NCBI GenBank assembly: GCA_947467405.1
Contig: CANIIN010000132.1
Coordinates: 1 to 7,096, forward strand
Direction: 5' to 3'
Source: Betaproteobacteria bacterium
GTDB taxonomy: Bacteria; Pseudomonadota; Gammaproteobacteria; Burkholderiales; SG8-39
Length of the DNA stretch: 7,096 nt
In this document: positions 1-6,958 of the stretch, piece by piece
Position numbering within the stretch: the first letter of the stretch is position 1
Layout: each line of letters opens with the position of its first letter
Made by a program: the position numbers and the translations under genes
The notes under the pieces: generated by a model
The model's input: the letters and a program-made list of their open reading frames with translations, nothing else
Database searches by the model: none
Told to the model about the DNA's origin: nothing

Positions 1-1210
1 CCTTGAGGGCGTCGATCTCTGCAGCAGACTTGTTGAGGATTTCCCCCAGCACCTCATTGGTATGTTCCCCCAGCACCGGCGGCGGCAGGCGGTACGTTAC
101 CGGCGTATCGGACAACCGCAGCGGACTGGCAACAACCGGTATCGAGCCGCCGGCCTTGTGGCCGGGAATATCGACACGCAGTTTGCGCGCCACCACCTGC
201 GGATGCGCAAACACCTGCTTGTAATTGTTGATCGGGCCATGCGGGACGCCGGCTTTTGCCAGTCCGTCCAACCAGTACTCCGAGGTCTGCGTGAGGAAGG
301 TCTTCTGTATCTCGGCGACGACTCGGACACGGCTGTTGTTGCGCAGCGGCACGGTTTGCAATTCAGGATCGGCAGCCAGTTCGGGACGGTTCATGAGCCC
401 GCACAACTTCTGAAATTGCCCATCATTGCCACAAGCAACAATGACATGCCCGTTGGCCGTCTTGAAAACCTGGTACGGCACCATGTTCGGATGCGCGTTG
501 CCCCAACGCTTGGGGATGTTTCCCGACATGAAGTGATCGGCAATCTGGTTGGCGCCAAAGGCCACGATGGTATCGAGCAGCGCGGCATCGATATACTGCC
601 CCTTGCCCGTGATATTGCGTGACTCCAATGCCGCCGTGATCCCGATCGTGGCGTACAGGCCGGTGAGAATGTCGGTCACCGCAATGCCGACCTTGATCGG
701 ACCACCGCCGGGACTGTCATCTCGCTCACCAGTGATACTCATCAGTCCGCCTTCGCCCTGGAACACGAAGTCATAGCCGGGACGATCAGCGTATGGACCA
801 TTCTGCCCGTAGCCCGTCACGGAGCAGTAAATCAGGCGCGGATTCAACGGTTGCAGATCCTCGTAGCCGAGGCCGTAACGCTTCAGATCGCCGACCTTGT
901 AATTCTCGACCAGCACATCGCACTTGGCCACCATCTCGCGCACCAGTGCCTGGCCCTCCGGCTTCGAAATATCAATGGTGACCGAGCGCTTGTTGCGATT
1001 GGTCGACGTGTAATAAGTCGAATCGGTCGTGGCGGCGCCATTGCCGTCAGGAACCCAGGGCGGCCCCCATTGCCGGGTGTCATCGCCCATCCCCGGACGT
1101 TCGATCTTGATCACGTCCGCACCAAGGTCGGCGAGATTCTGCGTGCACCATGGACCCGCCAGAACGCGCGTCAGGTCAAGCACGCGGATATGCGATAGGG
1201 CTCCTGCCAT
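1..1210 (-). CDS. Class III (CaiB/BaiF family) CoA-transferase, 3' end cut by the window edge
   Basis: Reading leftward from the ATG at 1210, the frame is open to the window edge and gives 403 residues. The family is usually about 400 aa, so only the C-terminal tip is missing. It opens with a typical family N-terminus (HIRVLDLTRVLAGPWCTQ, then LGADVIKIERP at residues 30-39). It also has NRNKRSVTIDISKPEG (71-86) and VGIAVTDILTG (174-184). D180 aligns with the catalytic aspartate (Asp169) of formyl-CoA transferase, which forms the aspartyl-CoA thioester. The start is well fixed: an AGGAG lies 8 nt upstream at 1219-1223, and an in-frame TGA lies 11 codons upstream. Family members move CoA between carboxylic acids in the cytoplasm; donor and acceptor here are unknown. 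It is the last visible gene of the leftward group, 119 bp after the hydratase. The family call is sure; the substrate is not. Confidence 0.93.
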   Translation of the reverse strand, partial: MAGALSHIRVLDLTRVLAGPWCTQNLADLGADVIKIERPGMGDDTRQWGPPWVPDGNGAATTDSTYYTSTNRNKRSVTIDISKPEGQALVREMVAKCDVLVENYKVGDLKRYGLGYEDLQPLNPRLIYCSVTGYGQNGPYADRPGYDFVFQGEGGLMSITGERDDSPGGGPIKVGIAVTDILTGLYATIGITAALESRNITGKGQYIDAALLDTIVAFGANQIADHFMSGNIPKRWGNAHPNMVPYQVFKTANGHVIVACGNDGQFQKLCGLMNRPELAADPELQTVPLRNNSRVRVVAEIQKTFLTQTSEYWLDGLAKAGVPHGPINNYKQVFAHPQVVARKLRVDIPGHKAGGSIPVVASPLRLSDTPVTYRLPPPVLGEHTNEVLGEILNKSAAEIDALK

Positions 1211-1329
1211 ACTGAATTCTCCTGCTGAGTTGATCGATATTCATTGAATGGCCTGCGGCGCTGGGGAAGCCGGCGCAACGCCAACTTCACCGGGTTGCCA
1301 AGGGGCACAGCCCGCAGACGCAGAAGCCC

Positions 1330-2097
1330 TCAGGACTTCTTCTGGCTCTTCTCCAGGAATCCCTTCAGCAACGCCTGCGTTTCGCTGGTGGCAATAAGAC
1401 GCGCTCCCTGCTGCCGTTCAACGGCGTAGCCATCGACGCCTGCGACGCCGTACGATTGCACGCAGGCCTTCGCCGCCTGCAGCGAGTGCGGCGGCAAAGC
1501 CGCCAGTTTGTCGACGACAGCACGCGCCTGCACCTCGAGTTCAGCACGCGGGACCGACCACTGCACCATGCCAAGTCGCTCCGCCATCTGGCCATCCACC
1601 GGCTCGGCGCCGTAAATGATGCGCCCGGCCACGCCACGACCGCACAGCCTGGTCAGCCGCTGAGTTCCGCCTGCGCCAGGGATCAGGCCGATGCCCACTT
1701 CCGGCAATCCGAGTTTCGCCTCATTGGCCGCCATGCGCAGATCGCAGGACAGGCACATTTCAAATCCACCGCCCAGTGCCGCGCCATTGATCTCCACAAA
1801 GCTGACCTGGGGCAGCGCCTCTATCCGGTTGAACAGGCCCTGAAAACGCTCGACATATTCGCGCATGGCGTCACTGGCATCCGGCGATACCGACCAGCCG
1901 TGCATGAGCCCGATGTCGGCACCCGCGGCAAAGACACGCTGACTGCTGCGGATGTGCAGCACGGACCAGTCGTTGCGCTGCTGCAAGGTGTCCAGCACGC
2001 CATTGAATGCTGCCAGCAATTTGTCATCGATGGCGTTCACCGGCGGCCGGTTGAGCGTCACTTCGGCGACGCGTCCCCTCATGTTCAGATCGATCAT
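1330..2097 (-). CDS. Enoyl-CoA hydratase/isomerase family protein (crotonase fold)
   Basis: A 255-aa protein, the normal length for a single-domain crotonase. It starts MIDLNMRGRVAEVTLNRPPV, as the family does. The CoA-binding/oxyanion segment FAAGADI is at residues 56-62, GAALGGGFEM at 105-114 and LPEVGIGLIPGAGGTQRL at 131-148. E113 and E133 align with the two catalytic glutamates of mitochondrial enoyl-CoA hydratase (Glu144 and Glu164), so a true hydratase of trans-2-enoyl-CoA is plausible. A specialised hydratase or isomerase cannot be excluded. The frame is open 52 codons further upstream to 2253, but that stretch runs across the Bug stop codon and a hairpin and has no family likeness, so I chose the ATG at 2097. 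A purine-rich AAGGG lies 9 nt before it. The TGA stop sits inside a short imperfect hairpin (1322-1340). The gene is cytoplasmic and lies between the Bug protein and the CoA-transferase in the leftward group. Confidence 0.95.
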   Translation of the reverse strand: MIDLNMRGRVAEVTLNRPPVNAIDDKLLAAFNGVLDTLQQRNDWSVLHIRSSQRVFAAGADIGLMHGWSVSPDASDAMREYVERFQGLFNRIEALPQVSFVEINGAALGGGFEMCLSCDLRMAANEAKLGLPEVGIGLIPGAGGTQRLTRLCGRGVAGRIIYGAEPVDGQMAERLGMVQWSVPRAELEVQARAVVDKLAALPPHSLQAAKACVQSYGVAGVDGYAVERQQGARLIATSETQALLKGFLEKSQKKS

Positions 2098-2106
2098 TTC
2101 CTGTTT

Positions 2107-2111
2107 CCCTT
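2107..2111 (-). promoter_or_regulatory. Likely ribosome binding site of the enoyl-CoA hydratase gene
   Basis: AAGGG on the minus strand lies 9 nt before the ATG at 2097. A second purine run, AGGAA, touches the ATG directly and is too close to serve it. This supports the short start over the longer open frame that begins at 2253. Confidence 0.55.
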
Positions 2112-2121
2112 CAAGAAAATT

Positions 2122-2148
2122 GGCCTGGCGGGTCACTCGCGCCAGGCC
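2122..2148 (-). terminator. Strong GC hairpin between the Bug and hydratase genes (possible attenuator or partial terminator)
   Basis: GGCCTGGCG (2122-2130) and CGCCAGGCC (2140-2148) form a perfect 9-bp stem with a 9-nt loop. On the minus strand, the transcribed one here, it is followed by AATTTTC, a short T tract. It starts about 60 bp after the Bug stop codon and ends about 24 bp before the hydratase start. It could be a leaky intrinsic terminator, or a 3' stabiliser that leaves more Bug message than downstream message, as is known for some operons with a periplasmic binding protein. The T tract is only four long, so full termination is doubtful. Confidence 0.55.
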
Positions 2149-2210
2149 GGTTTCTGCACGGTCACGTTTCACGCCGGAAGTGCGTCGCCAACGACGCCTC
2201 CACACTGCGT

Positions 2211-3209
2211 CTATTGCATCTGGATATTGGCTTCCTTGATCACCTTGGCCCACTTGGCCGTTTCGCGCGCGACGAAATCCATCGTCTGTTGCGGGGTATT
2301 GATGACGGGCACCATGCCCATCTGCAGGTATTTCTCGCGTACCGCGGGCTTGGCCATCGATTCGTTCAGCACGCTGTTGAGCCGCTGAACGACCGGAGCA
2401 GCCATGCCGCCCGGTCCGATCAGGATGTTGAACGTTCCCGCTTCGAACCCTGTCAGGCCGGTTTCAGCAACGGTCGGCACATCCGGCAGGCTCGGCGAGC
2501 GTTGCGGTGAATACACGGCCACCGGACGCACGCGACCGGACTTGACCTGACTGATGGCACCAGCAACCGATATGGAGCCAAACGGCACCTGCCCCCCCAT
2601 GATGTCAATCATGGCCGGCCCGTCGCCCTTGTACGGAATCGCCGCGATATTCACGCCAGACATGGAATTGAAGAGTTCCCAGCTCAAATGCGCCGGGCTG
2701 CCAGTACCGCCGTGACCATACGAAATCTTTCCCGGGTTCGCCTTGGCCGCATCGATGATCTGCTTGGTCGTGGCGAAGGGCGAACTGATGTTCGACACGA
2801 TCATCATTTCGACGATCCCGGCGTGGCCGATGAAGGTGAGTTCCTTCTGCGAGAACGGCGGTTTGGGGCCGGCAATGTGGGTCAGCACCGACGGTCCCAT
2901 CCCGGAAAATCCGATGGTGTAACCATCCGCTGCAGACTTGGCGATCGCCTCGACGCCGATATTGCCGGCCGCGCCGGCGCGGTTTTCCACGACGTACTGC
3001 TGCCCCAATGACGTGCTGAGTTCGGAAGCGAGGAGGCGGCCCGCAAGGTCAGTTGAGCCGCCCGGTGGATAGGGAAGAATGAATTTGACCGGCTTGTTCG
3101 GATAGGCCTGGGCCTGGGCGTTGTTCAGCCCCAGTGTCAGCGTGGCCGCCGCGGCCAGCGCGGCCAGCGAACAGACGATCTTTGATGTCTTCTTGTCGAG
3201 ATACTTCAT
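2211..3209 (-). CDS. Bug/TctC-family periplasmic solute-binding protein of a tripartite tricarboxylate-type system
   Basis: A 332-aa protein, the usual size for the family. It has a Sec signal peptide: a lysine-rich start (MKYLDKKTSK), a hydrophobic core at about residues 11-28, and a likely cut after AQA at 33-35, before YPNKPVKFILPYPPGG. No lipobox cysteine is seen at the cut, so the mature protein should be soluble in the periplasm. Bug family marks appear in order: YPPGGSTD (47-54), ENRAGAAGNIG (75-85), GTGSPAHLSWELF (168-180), YKGDGPAMIDIMGGQV (193-208) and SLPDVPTVAETG (240-251). The start at 3209 has a near-perfect AAGGAGG 6 nt upstream. Family members bind carboxylates, amino acids, nicotinate or related molecules; the ligand here is not predictable. 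No TctA/TctB membrane partners are in the window, so it is an orphan here. It lies between the alcohol dehydrogenase and the hydratase, suggesting uptake or sensing of the pathway substrate. Confidence 0.96.
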   Translation of the reverse strand: MKYLDKKTSKIVCSLAALAAAATLTLGLNNAQAQAYPNKPVKFILPYPPGGSTDLAGRLLASELSTSLGQQYVVENRAGAAGNIGVEAIAKSAADGYTIGFSGMGPSVLTHIAGPKPPFSQKELTFIGHAGIVEMMIVSNISSPFATTKQIIDAAKANPGKISYGHGGTGSPAHLSWELFNSMSGVNIAAIPYKGDGPAMIDIMGGQVPFGSISVAGAISQVKSGRVRPVAVYSPQRSPSLPDVPTVAETGLTGFEAGTFNILIGPGGMAAPVVQRLNSVLNESMAKPAVREKYLQMGMVPVINTPQQTMDFVARETAKWAKVIKEANIQMQ

Positions 3210-3215
3210 TTCATT

Positions 3216-3222
3216 CCTCCTT
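3216..3222 (-). promoter_or_regulatory. Strong ribosome binding site of the Bug gene
   Basis: AAGGAGG on the minus strand lies 6 nt before the ATG at 3209. It is the best Shine-Dalgarno match in the window. It fixes the start after a 25-codon open stretch that could otherwise be read from 3284, and it fits high expression of a periplasmic binding protein. Confidence 0.8.
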
Positions 3223-3283
3223 GTTGCAGAATTTTTGGAATCCACGGCACTTCCTGCTCTATGGATACGGTCCTGCCGGGGCA

Positions 3284-4390
3284 TCAGAATATGATCACGC
3301 CGCGACCGTTGCCGCCTGCTGCCAGGTCGGCGAAAGCTTTCGGCGCTTCATCAATCGAATAACGTCGGCTGATCAACTCGTCCAGCTTCAGTTTGTGGCC
3401 TTTGTAAAGCCCGAGGATGCGCGGAAAATCGACGCGCGGGACGCAGGAGCCGAAATAACTGCCCATGAGCGTCTTCTCCTCGAAGGGAAGCGTCATGGTC
3501 CGGATGCTCAAGGTATCCGACGGCGCGGCCACGCCGACCATGACCGCCACGCCGCCACGGCCAAGGCACTTGTAGGCCAGTTCACCGACAGCGCCATAGC
3601 CGATGCACTCGAACGCATAATCGGCACCGCCATCGGTCAGCTTCTTGATCGCCTTGGTGTGGTCTTCACCGGCCTTGGTCAGAATGACGTCGGTGGCGCC
3701 GAACTGGCGCGCCAGTTCGAGCTTGGATTCGCTCATGTCCACGGCGATGATGCGCATGGCACCCGCCACGGCGCAACCCTGAATGACGTTGAGCCCCACG
3801 CCGCCCGCGCCAAAGACTACCGCCGTGGAACCAGGCGTCACTTTCGCGGTGTTCAATGCTGCCCCGACCCCCGTGGTGACGCCGCAGCCCACCAAGGCCG
3901 CCCGATCGAGCGGAATCGTGGGGTCGATCTTGACCGCGCTGTTCACCGAAACCGTTGCGTATTCGGACATCACGCCGCAGCCGCACATCACATTCAACGC
4001 CTTGCCGGCCGCGTCAGCCGCCGGCGTGGAACCGTCAGCCAGCGTGAAGGACGCCTTGTCACGGTCCACACACAGCACAGCGCGCCCGATCAGGCAGAAC
4101 CGGCACTTGCCGCACGAGTAGCTGAATGACGAGACGACATGGTCACCCACCGCAAAATCGGCGACATCCTCTCCCACTTCAACCACCACCCCGGCGCCTT
4201 CATGGCCTAGCACGATGGGCGCAGGCAAGCCGATTGTTCCGTTGACGACGGACAGATCGCTGTGGCAAACGCCGCAGGCCGCCATCTTGATCATGATTTC
4301 ACCACGCCGTGGAGATTGAATCATGACTTCCTCGACGACCACGGATTGCCCCGTTTCCCTTAGAACGACTGCCTTGCTTTTGCGAGCCAA
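3284..4390 (-). CDS. Zinc-dependent medium-chain alcohol dehydrogenase
   Basis: A 368-aa protein, close to the long class I/III alcohol dehydrogenases rather than the ~340-aa short form. Catalytic zinc ligands are visible as C42 (in GVCHSD), H63/E64 (in GHEGAG) and C169 (in GCGVTTG). S44 fills the proton-relay Ser/Thr position. C93, C96, C99 and C107 form the four-cysteine structural zinc lobe. The Rossmann motif GAGGVG is at 194-199, and D218 at the end of the second strand suggests NAD rather than NADP. It should interconvert an alcohol and its aldehyde in the cytoplasm; the substrate is unknown. The start codon is TTG at 4390, with GGGGAG 6 nt upstream. I see no ATG or GTG that fits better, and a later start would cut the conserved first strand. 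It is the first gene of the leftward group, 74 bp before the Bug gene. Confidence 0.95.
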   Translation of the reverse strand: MARKSKAVVLRETGQSVVVEEVMIQSPRRGEIMIKMAACGVCHSDLSVVNGTIGLPAPIVLGHEGAGVVVEVGEDVADFAVGDHVVSSFSYSCGKCRFCLIGRAVLCVDRDKASFTLADGSTPAADAAGKALNVMCGCGVMSEYATVSVNSAVKIDPTIPLDRAALVGCGVTTGVGAALNTAKVTPGSTAVVFGAGGVGLNVIQGCAVAGAMRIIAVDMSESKLELARQFGATDVILTKAGEDHTKAIKKLTDGGADYAFECIGYGAVGELAYKCLGRGGVAVMVGVAAPSDTLSIRTMTLPFEEKTLMGSYFGSCVPRVDFPRILGLYKGHKLKLDELISRRYSIDEAPKAFADLAAGGNGRGVIIF

Positions 4391-4396
4391 GAAACT

Positions 4397-4402
4397 CTCC
4401 CC
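4397..4402 (-). promoter_or_regulatory. Ribosome binding site supporting the TTG start of the alcohol dehydrogenase
   Basis: GGGGAG on the minus strand lies 6 nt before the TTG at 4390. This spacing is what makes the TTG start convincing, because there is no ATG at the conserved N-terminus. Confidence 0.65.
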
Positions 4403-4440
4403 GAGTGAATTCGACTGGATGTAGTGCCGCAGATGCCATG

Positions 4441-4460
4441 CAGTGGTACCCAGTGGTACC
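4441..4460. repeat. Perfect 10-bp tandem repeat, each unit ending in a GGTACC palindrome
   Basis: CAGTGGTACC occurs twice in a row with no mismatch, at 4441-4450 and 4451-4460. The two GGTACC palindromes are also able to pair with each other across CAGT. The block is flanked by GCCAT (4435-4439) and ATGGC (4463-4467), an outer inverted pair. A 10-bp period puts both units on nearly the same face of the helix, which would suit a dimeric regulator. It sits 50-70 bp upstream of the alcohol dehydrogenase start. Confidence 0.8.
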
Positions 4461-4470
4461 GGATGGCGCC

Positions 4471-4488
4471 GACGGATTTTACTCCGTC
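4471..4488. promoter_or_regulatory. Inverted repeat in the divergent control region, possible operator
   Basis: GACGGA (4471-4476) and TCCGTC (4483-4488) are exact inverse complements around a 6-bp TTTTAC centre. The spacing and symmetry are operator-like, and the repeat overlaps a possible leftward -10 box. A 6-bp arm can arise by chance, so the role is inferred from position only. Confidence 0.4.
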
Positions 4489-4504
4489 CCGCTCACTAAC
4501 CCAA
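4476..4504 (-). promoter_or_regulatory. Possible sigma-70 promoter for the leftward genes
   Basis: On the minus strand a TAAAAT box (4476-4481, five of six to consensus) follows a weak TTGGGT (4499-4504, three of six) with a 17-bp spacer. Transcription would start near 4469, giving a leader of about 80 nt before the TTG at 4390 that includes the tandem repeat. The weak -35 means this is a guess supported mainly by position. Confidence 0.3.
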
Positions 4505-4632
4505 ACCAGCCAAACCTTCAGGCGCCCAGCGTCCCCTCCCTTCTACGATGCGGCGGACGGACGGCCCCCAGTCGTCGCGTCCGTTCGAACATCGGAACTG
4601 GTGCGACTGACTTCGTGGCGACCTCGCTCCGA

Positions 4633-4638
4633 TATAAT
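4633..4638 (+). promoter_or_regulatory. Perfect TATAAT -10 box upstream of the acyl-CoA synthetase
   Basis: TATAAT matches the sigma-70 -10 consensus exactly in an otherwise GC-rich stretch, with about 105 nt from it to the ATG at 4744. No good -35 lies at 16-18 bp; the best match, CTGACT at 4607-4612, is 20 bp away. The promoter may need an activator, or the box may be chance. Confidence 0.45.
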
Positions 4639-4743
4639 GACCCTGCCATTGCACTTCCGGCACCTTCGTCGCCAATCGACGCAGACTGCCTGGCGCGACA
4701 GCGGGCCACGGATAATCAAGCAATCGAGATCAAGGAAAACCCC

Positions 4744-6885
4744 ATGAGCGCCAAGCGCCAAGGCGTATACCGCCACCAGGATCTGGTCCGCCTCTTCAAT
4801 CCCAGGAGCATCGCCATTGTCGGCGTCTCGCCGAATCCGGGACCGTTCGGGTCCAAGACCCTGGCCAATGTGGAACTGGGTGGTTATGCCGGCAAGATCT
4901 ATCCGATCAATGCCAAGTACGACAGGATTGGTGAGCGAATCTGCTACCCGTCGATCAAGGCGCTACCTGAACCGCCGGACATGGTGGTGATCGCGATACC
5001 GCGCGAGTCGGTCGAGGCATCCGTCCTGGACGCGGCGGAAAATGGCGCTGGCGGTATCGTGCTGCTTTCGTCCGGGTATTCCGAAACGGGCAAACCGGAG
5101 CGCATCGCGCAACAGGAACGACTGGTGGAGATCGTGCGTGCCAACAGCGTGCGCCTGATCGGGCCGAATTGCATCGGTTTTCTCAACTACGGTATCGACC
5201 TTCTGGCGACGTTCACCGAGGTACCCAATGCCGGACGACCGCGTTCCAGCGCCATCGGCGTGGTCAGCCAGTCCGGTGCCTTGGCGCACGCGCTGATGCA
5301 GGCGTGCGAGCACGGCGTCTCCTACAGCCACAGCCTCACCTCCGGCAACGCCTGCGACGTCGATGCAGCCGACCAGATCAGTTATCTGGCCGGCGAGCCC
5401 ACCTGCAGCGCGATCGCCTGCCTTTTCGAGGGCATGTCGACACCGGAACGACTGCTCGAAGCGGCGAACCTGGCGCATGAAGCGGGCAAGCCGCTGATCA
5501 TTTACAAGATGGCCACGGGCGAACAGGGCGCCGCGGCAGCGATGTCCCACACCGGCTCGCTGGCCGGATCGAACGCTGCCTACAGCGCTGCTTTCCGTCG
5601 CGCCGGCGTCATTGAACTGGACAAATTCGAGTCACTGATCGAGACCACCGCCTTCTTTGCCAAGGCACCACGCCCTTCGGCGCCCGGCGTCGCGCTGGTC
5701 GCCACCTCGGGCGGCGCCTGCATCATGGCGGCGGACAAGGCCGAACTTCATGGCGTCCCCTTGCCGCAGCCCATGCCGGATACACGGAGAGTGCTGGAAA
5801 GCGTCATCCCTGAATTCGGCTCGCCGAAGAATCCCTGTGATGTCACGGCACAGGTGGTCGCATCGCCGGAAGGCCTGTACGCCTGCGCTGACGCGCTGAT
5901 GAAGGATGACAACTACGCCACGGTGGCGCTGGCACAGCCCTACTCAGCCAGCACGACAGCGGAGCGCGCCAAGGTATTCAGCGACGCGGCAAAGCGTTAC
6001 AACAAGGTCGCCTGCATGATCTGGTTGACGGAGCATCTGGAGGGCCCTGGAGTCCGTGAAGCGGAAATGGACAGCCACGTCGCGGTATTTCGTTCCGTAG
6101 ACCGCTGCTTCCAGACGCTGGCCGCCTGGCAGGCGCGCGATAAATGGATGGCCGCATTGCCGCGCCGACTTTCGCGCGTGTCGCCCAAGGCGGCTGCGGC
6201 AACGGCTGCCGGGCTCATCGACGCCTCGAAAAACAAGACACTGACTGAACGTGAAGCCAAGGAAGTATTGGCCGCTTACGGCATTCCGGTCGTCGGTGAG
6301 AAACTGGTCCAGTCCGCCGATGAAGCTGCCGCCGCCGCCAAAGCGTTGGGCTTCCCCGTAGCGCTGAAGGTCGAATCTCCCGACTTGCCGCACAAGACCG
6401 AAGCGGGCGTCATTCGCCTCGGCATGAAGAACGAAGCCGAGGTGAAGGCGGCGTTCGACGCCGTCATGGCCAATGCGCACAAGGTTTCACCCAAGCCGCG
6501 CATCAACGGCGTACTGGTGCAACCGATGATCTCTGCCGGCACGGAAATCATGATCGGCGCGCGCATCGATCCCATGTTCGGACCGCTGATCGTGGCGGGG
6601 TTGGGCGGCATTCTGGTCGAACTGCTCAAGGACACGTCCGTCGACCTCGCACCGGTGAATCACACCGAAGCGCGCGAGATGCTGTCGCGACTGAAGGGAC
6701 AATCCATGCTGAGCGGATTTCGCGGCTCGGAGCCGGTGGATGTCGACAAGCTGGCGGACATCATCTGCCGCCTGTCCGAGTTCGCCGACGATCAGAAGGA
6801 CCGCATTGCCGAACTGGACGTCAACCCGCTGATCTGCTCGGGGGGGCGCATCACCGCCGTCGATGCCCTCATCGTGCGCAAATGA
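4744..6885 (+). CDS. ADP-forming acyl-CoA synthetase (fused alpha-beta acetate-CoA ligase type)
   Basis: A 713-aa protein with the full domain order of the NDP-forming acyl-CoA synthetases. A CoA-binding Rossmann domain opens with LFNPRSIAIVGVSPNPG (17-33). Succinyl-CoA-ligase-like flavodoxin domains follow (about 140-470), including RLIGPNCIGFLN (137-148) and VVSQSGALAHALM (173-185). A C-terminal ATP-grasp domain (about 495-713) has ALKVESPDLPHKTEAGVIRLG (540-560), MIGARIDPMFGPLIVAGLGG (603-622) and ELDVNPLIC (690-698). H269 in SHTGSLAG fits the phosphorylated histidine. No GNAT domain is fused to it, unlike Pat-type protein acetyltransferases. It should make an acyl-CoA from a carboxylate, CoA and ATP, reversibly, with ADP and Pi; the acid is unknown. 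I chose the ATG at 4744, with AAGGAAA upstream, over an open frame from 4405, because family members begin near the LF.PRSIA motif. It is divergent from the alcohol dehydrogenase. Confidence 0.95.
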   Translation: MSAKRQGVYRHQDLVRLFNPRSIAIVGVSPNPGPFGSKTLANVELGGYAGKIYPINAKYDRIGERICYPSIKALPEPPDMVVIAIPRESVEASVLDAAENGAGGIVLLSSGYSETGKPERIAQQERLVEIVRANSVRLIGPNCIGFLNYGIDLLATFTEVPNAGRPRSSAIGVVSQSGALAHALMQACEHGVSYSHSLTSGNACDVDAADQISYLAGEPTCSAIACLFEGMSTPERLLEAANLAHEAGKPLIIYKMATGEQGAAAAMSHTGSLAGSNAAYSAAFRRAGVIELDKFESLIETTAFFAKAPRPSAPGVALVATSGGACIMAADKAELHGVPLPQPMPDTRRVLESVIPEFGSPKNPCDVTAQVVASPEGLYACADALMKDDNYATVALAQPYSASTTAERAKVFSDAAKRYNKVACMIWLTEHLEGPGVREAEMDSHVAVFRSVDRCFQTLAAWQARDKWMAALPRRLSRVSPKAAAATAAGLIDASKNKTLTEREAKEVLAAYGIPVVGEKLVQSADEAAAAAKALGFPVALKVESPDLPHKTEAGVIRLGMKNEAEVKAAFDAVMANAHKVSPKPRINGVLVQPMISAGTEIMIGARIDPMFGPLIVAGLGGILVELLKDTSVDLAPVNHTEAREMLSRLKGQSMLSGFRGSEPVDVDKLADIICRLSEFADDQKDRIAELDVNPLICSGGRITAVDALIVRK

Positions 6886-6935
6886 CCTTGGCAACGCTGA
6901 TCAAGCCTGAAAAATAGACATATCAAGACCAGCGT

Positions 6936-6950
6936 CCCTATGAAGTAGGG
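6936..6950 (+). other. Small hairpin in the synthetase 3' region
   Basis: CCCTA (6936-6940) and TAGGG (6946-6950) pair around TGAAG. An outer pair, TCAAGA (6923-6928) and TCTTGA (6954-6959), brackets it, so the segment could fold into a larger stem with an internal loop. It lies just before the terminator-like hairpin and may protect the message end. The role is inferred. Confidence 0.4.
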
Positions 6951-6958
6951 GATTCTTG

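Larger units (their letters stand above)
4391..4743. other. Divergent intergenic control region, no gene seen
   Basis: This 353-bp stretch separates the leftward alcohol dehydrogenase from the rightward synthetase. An open frame continues the synthetase upstream to a GTG at 4405, but its 113 extra residues look like no known N-terminus and the frame runs through repeats and a TATAAT box, so I read it as non-coding. It holds a 10-bp tandem repeat, an inverted repeat and promoter-like boxes for both directions, listed separately. Local composition is mixed, with a T-rich patch near 4477 and a GC-rich patch near 4550-4590. Confidence 0.7.

Noticed and set aside
62..622. A 186-codon open frame on the plus strand near the left edge
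   Set aside because: It is antisense to the CoA-transferase, whose frame is continuous and rich in family motifs over the same stretch.
1176..1244. A 22-codon leader-like open frame (minus strand, ATG at 1244) overlapping the CoA-transferase start out of frame
   Set aside because: There is no convincing ribosome binding site and no conserved features; a frame this short is expected by chance.
1322..1340. Imperfect 8-bp hairpin overlapping the hydratase stop codon
   Set aside because: It has a G-U pair, a 3-nt loop and no T run after it on the minus strand, so a terminator call is not supported. It may be coincidental.
1456..2388. A 310-codon open frame on the plus strand, antisense to the hydratase and the Bug 3' end
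   Set aside because: It crosses the intergenic hairpin and two real genes on the other strand and has no recognisable domain or good ribosome binding site.
3134..4129. A 331-codon open frame on the plus strand, antisense to the alcohol dehydrogenase and the Bug N-terminus
   Set aside because: It lies opposite two clear genes, spans their intergenic gap, is rich in His/Arg/Ala/Gly in a low-complexity way, and shows no family motif. It is a GC-rich shadow frame.
4405..4743. A 113-residue N-terminal extension of the acyl-CoA synthetase from a GTG
   Set aside because: The translated stretch resembles no family N-terminus, crosses the repeats and the TATAAT box, and the ATG at 4744 has a ribosome binding site and the expected family start.
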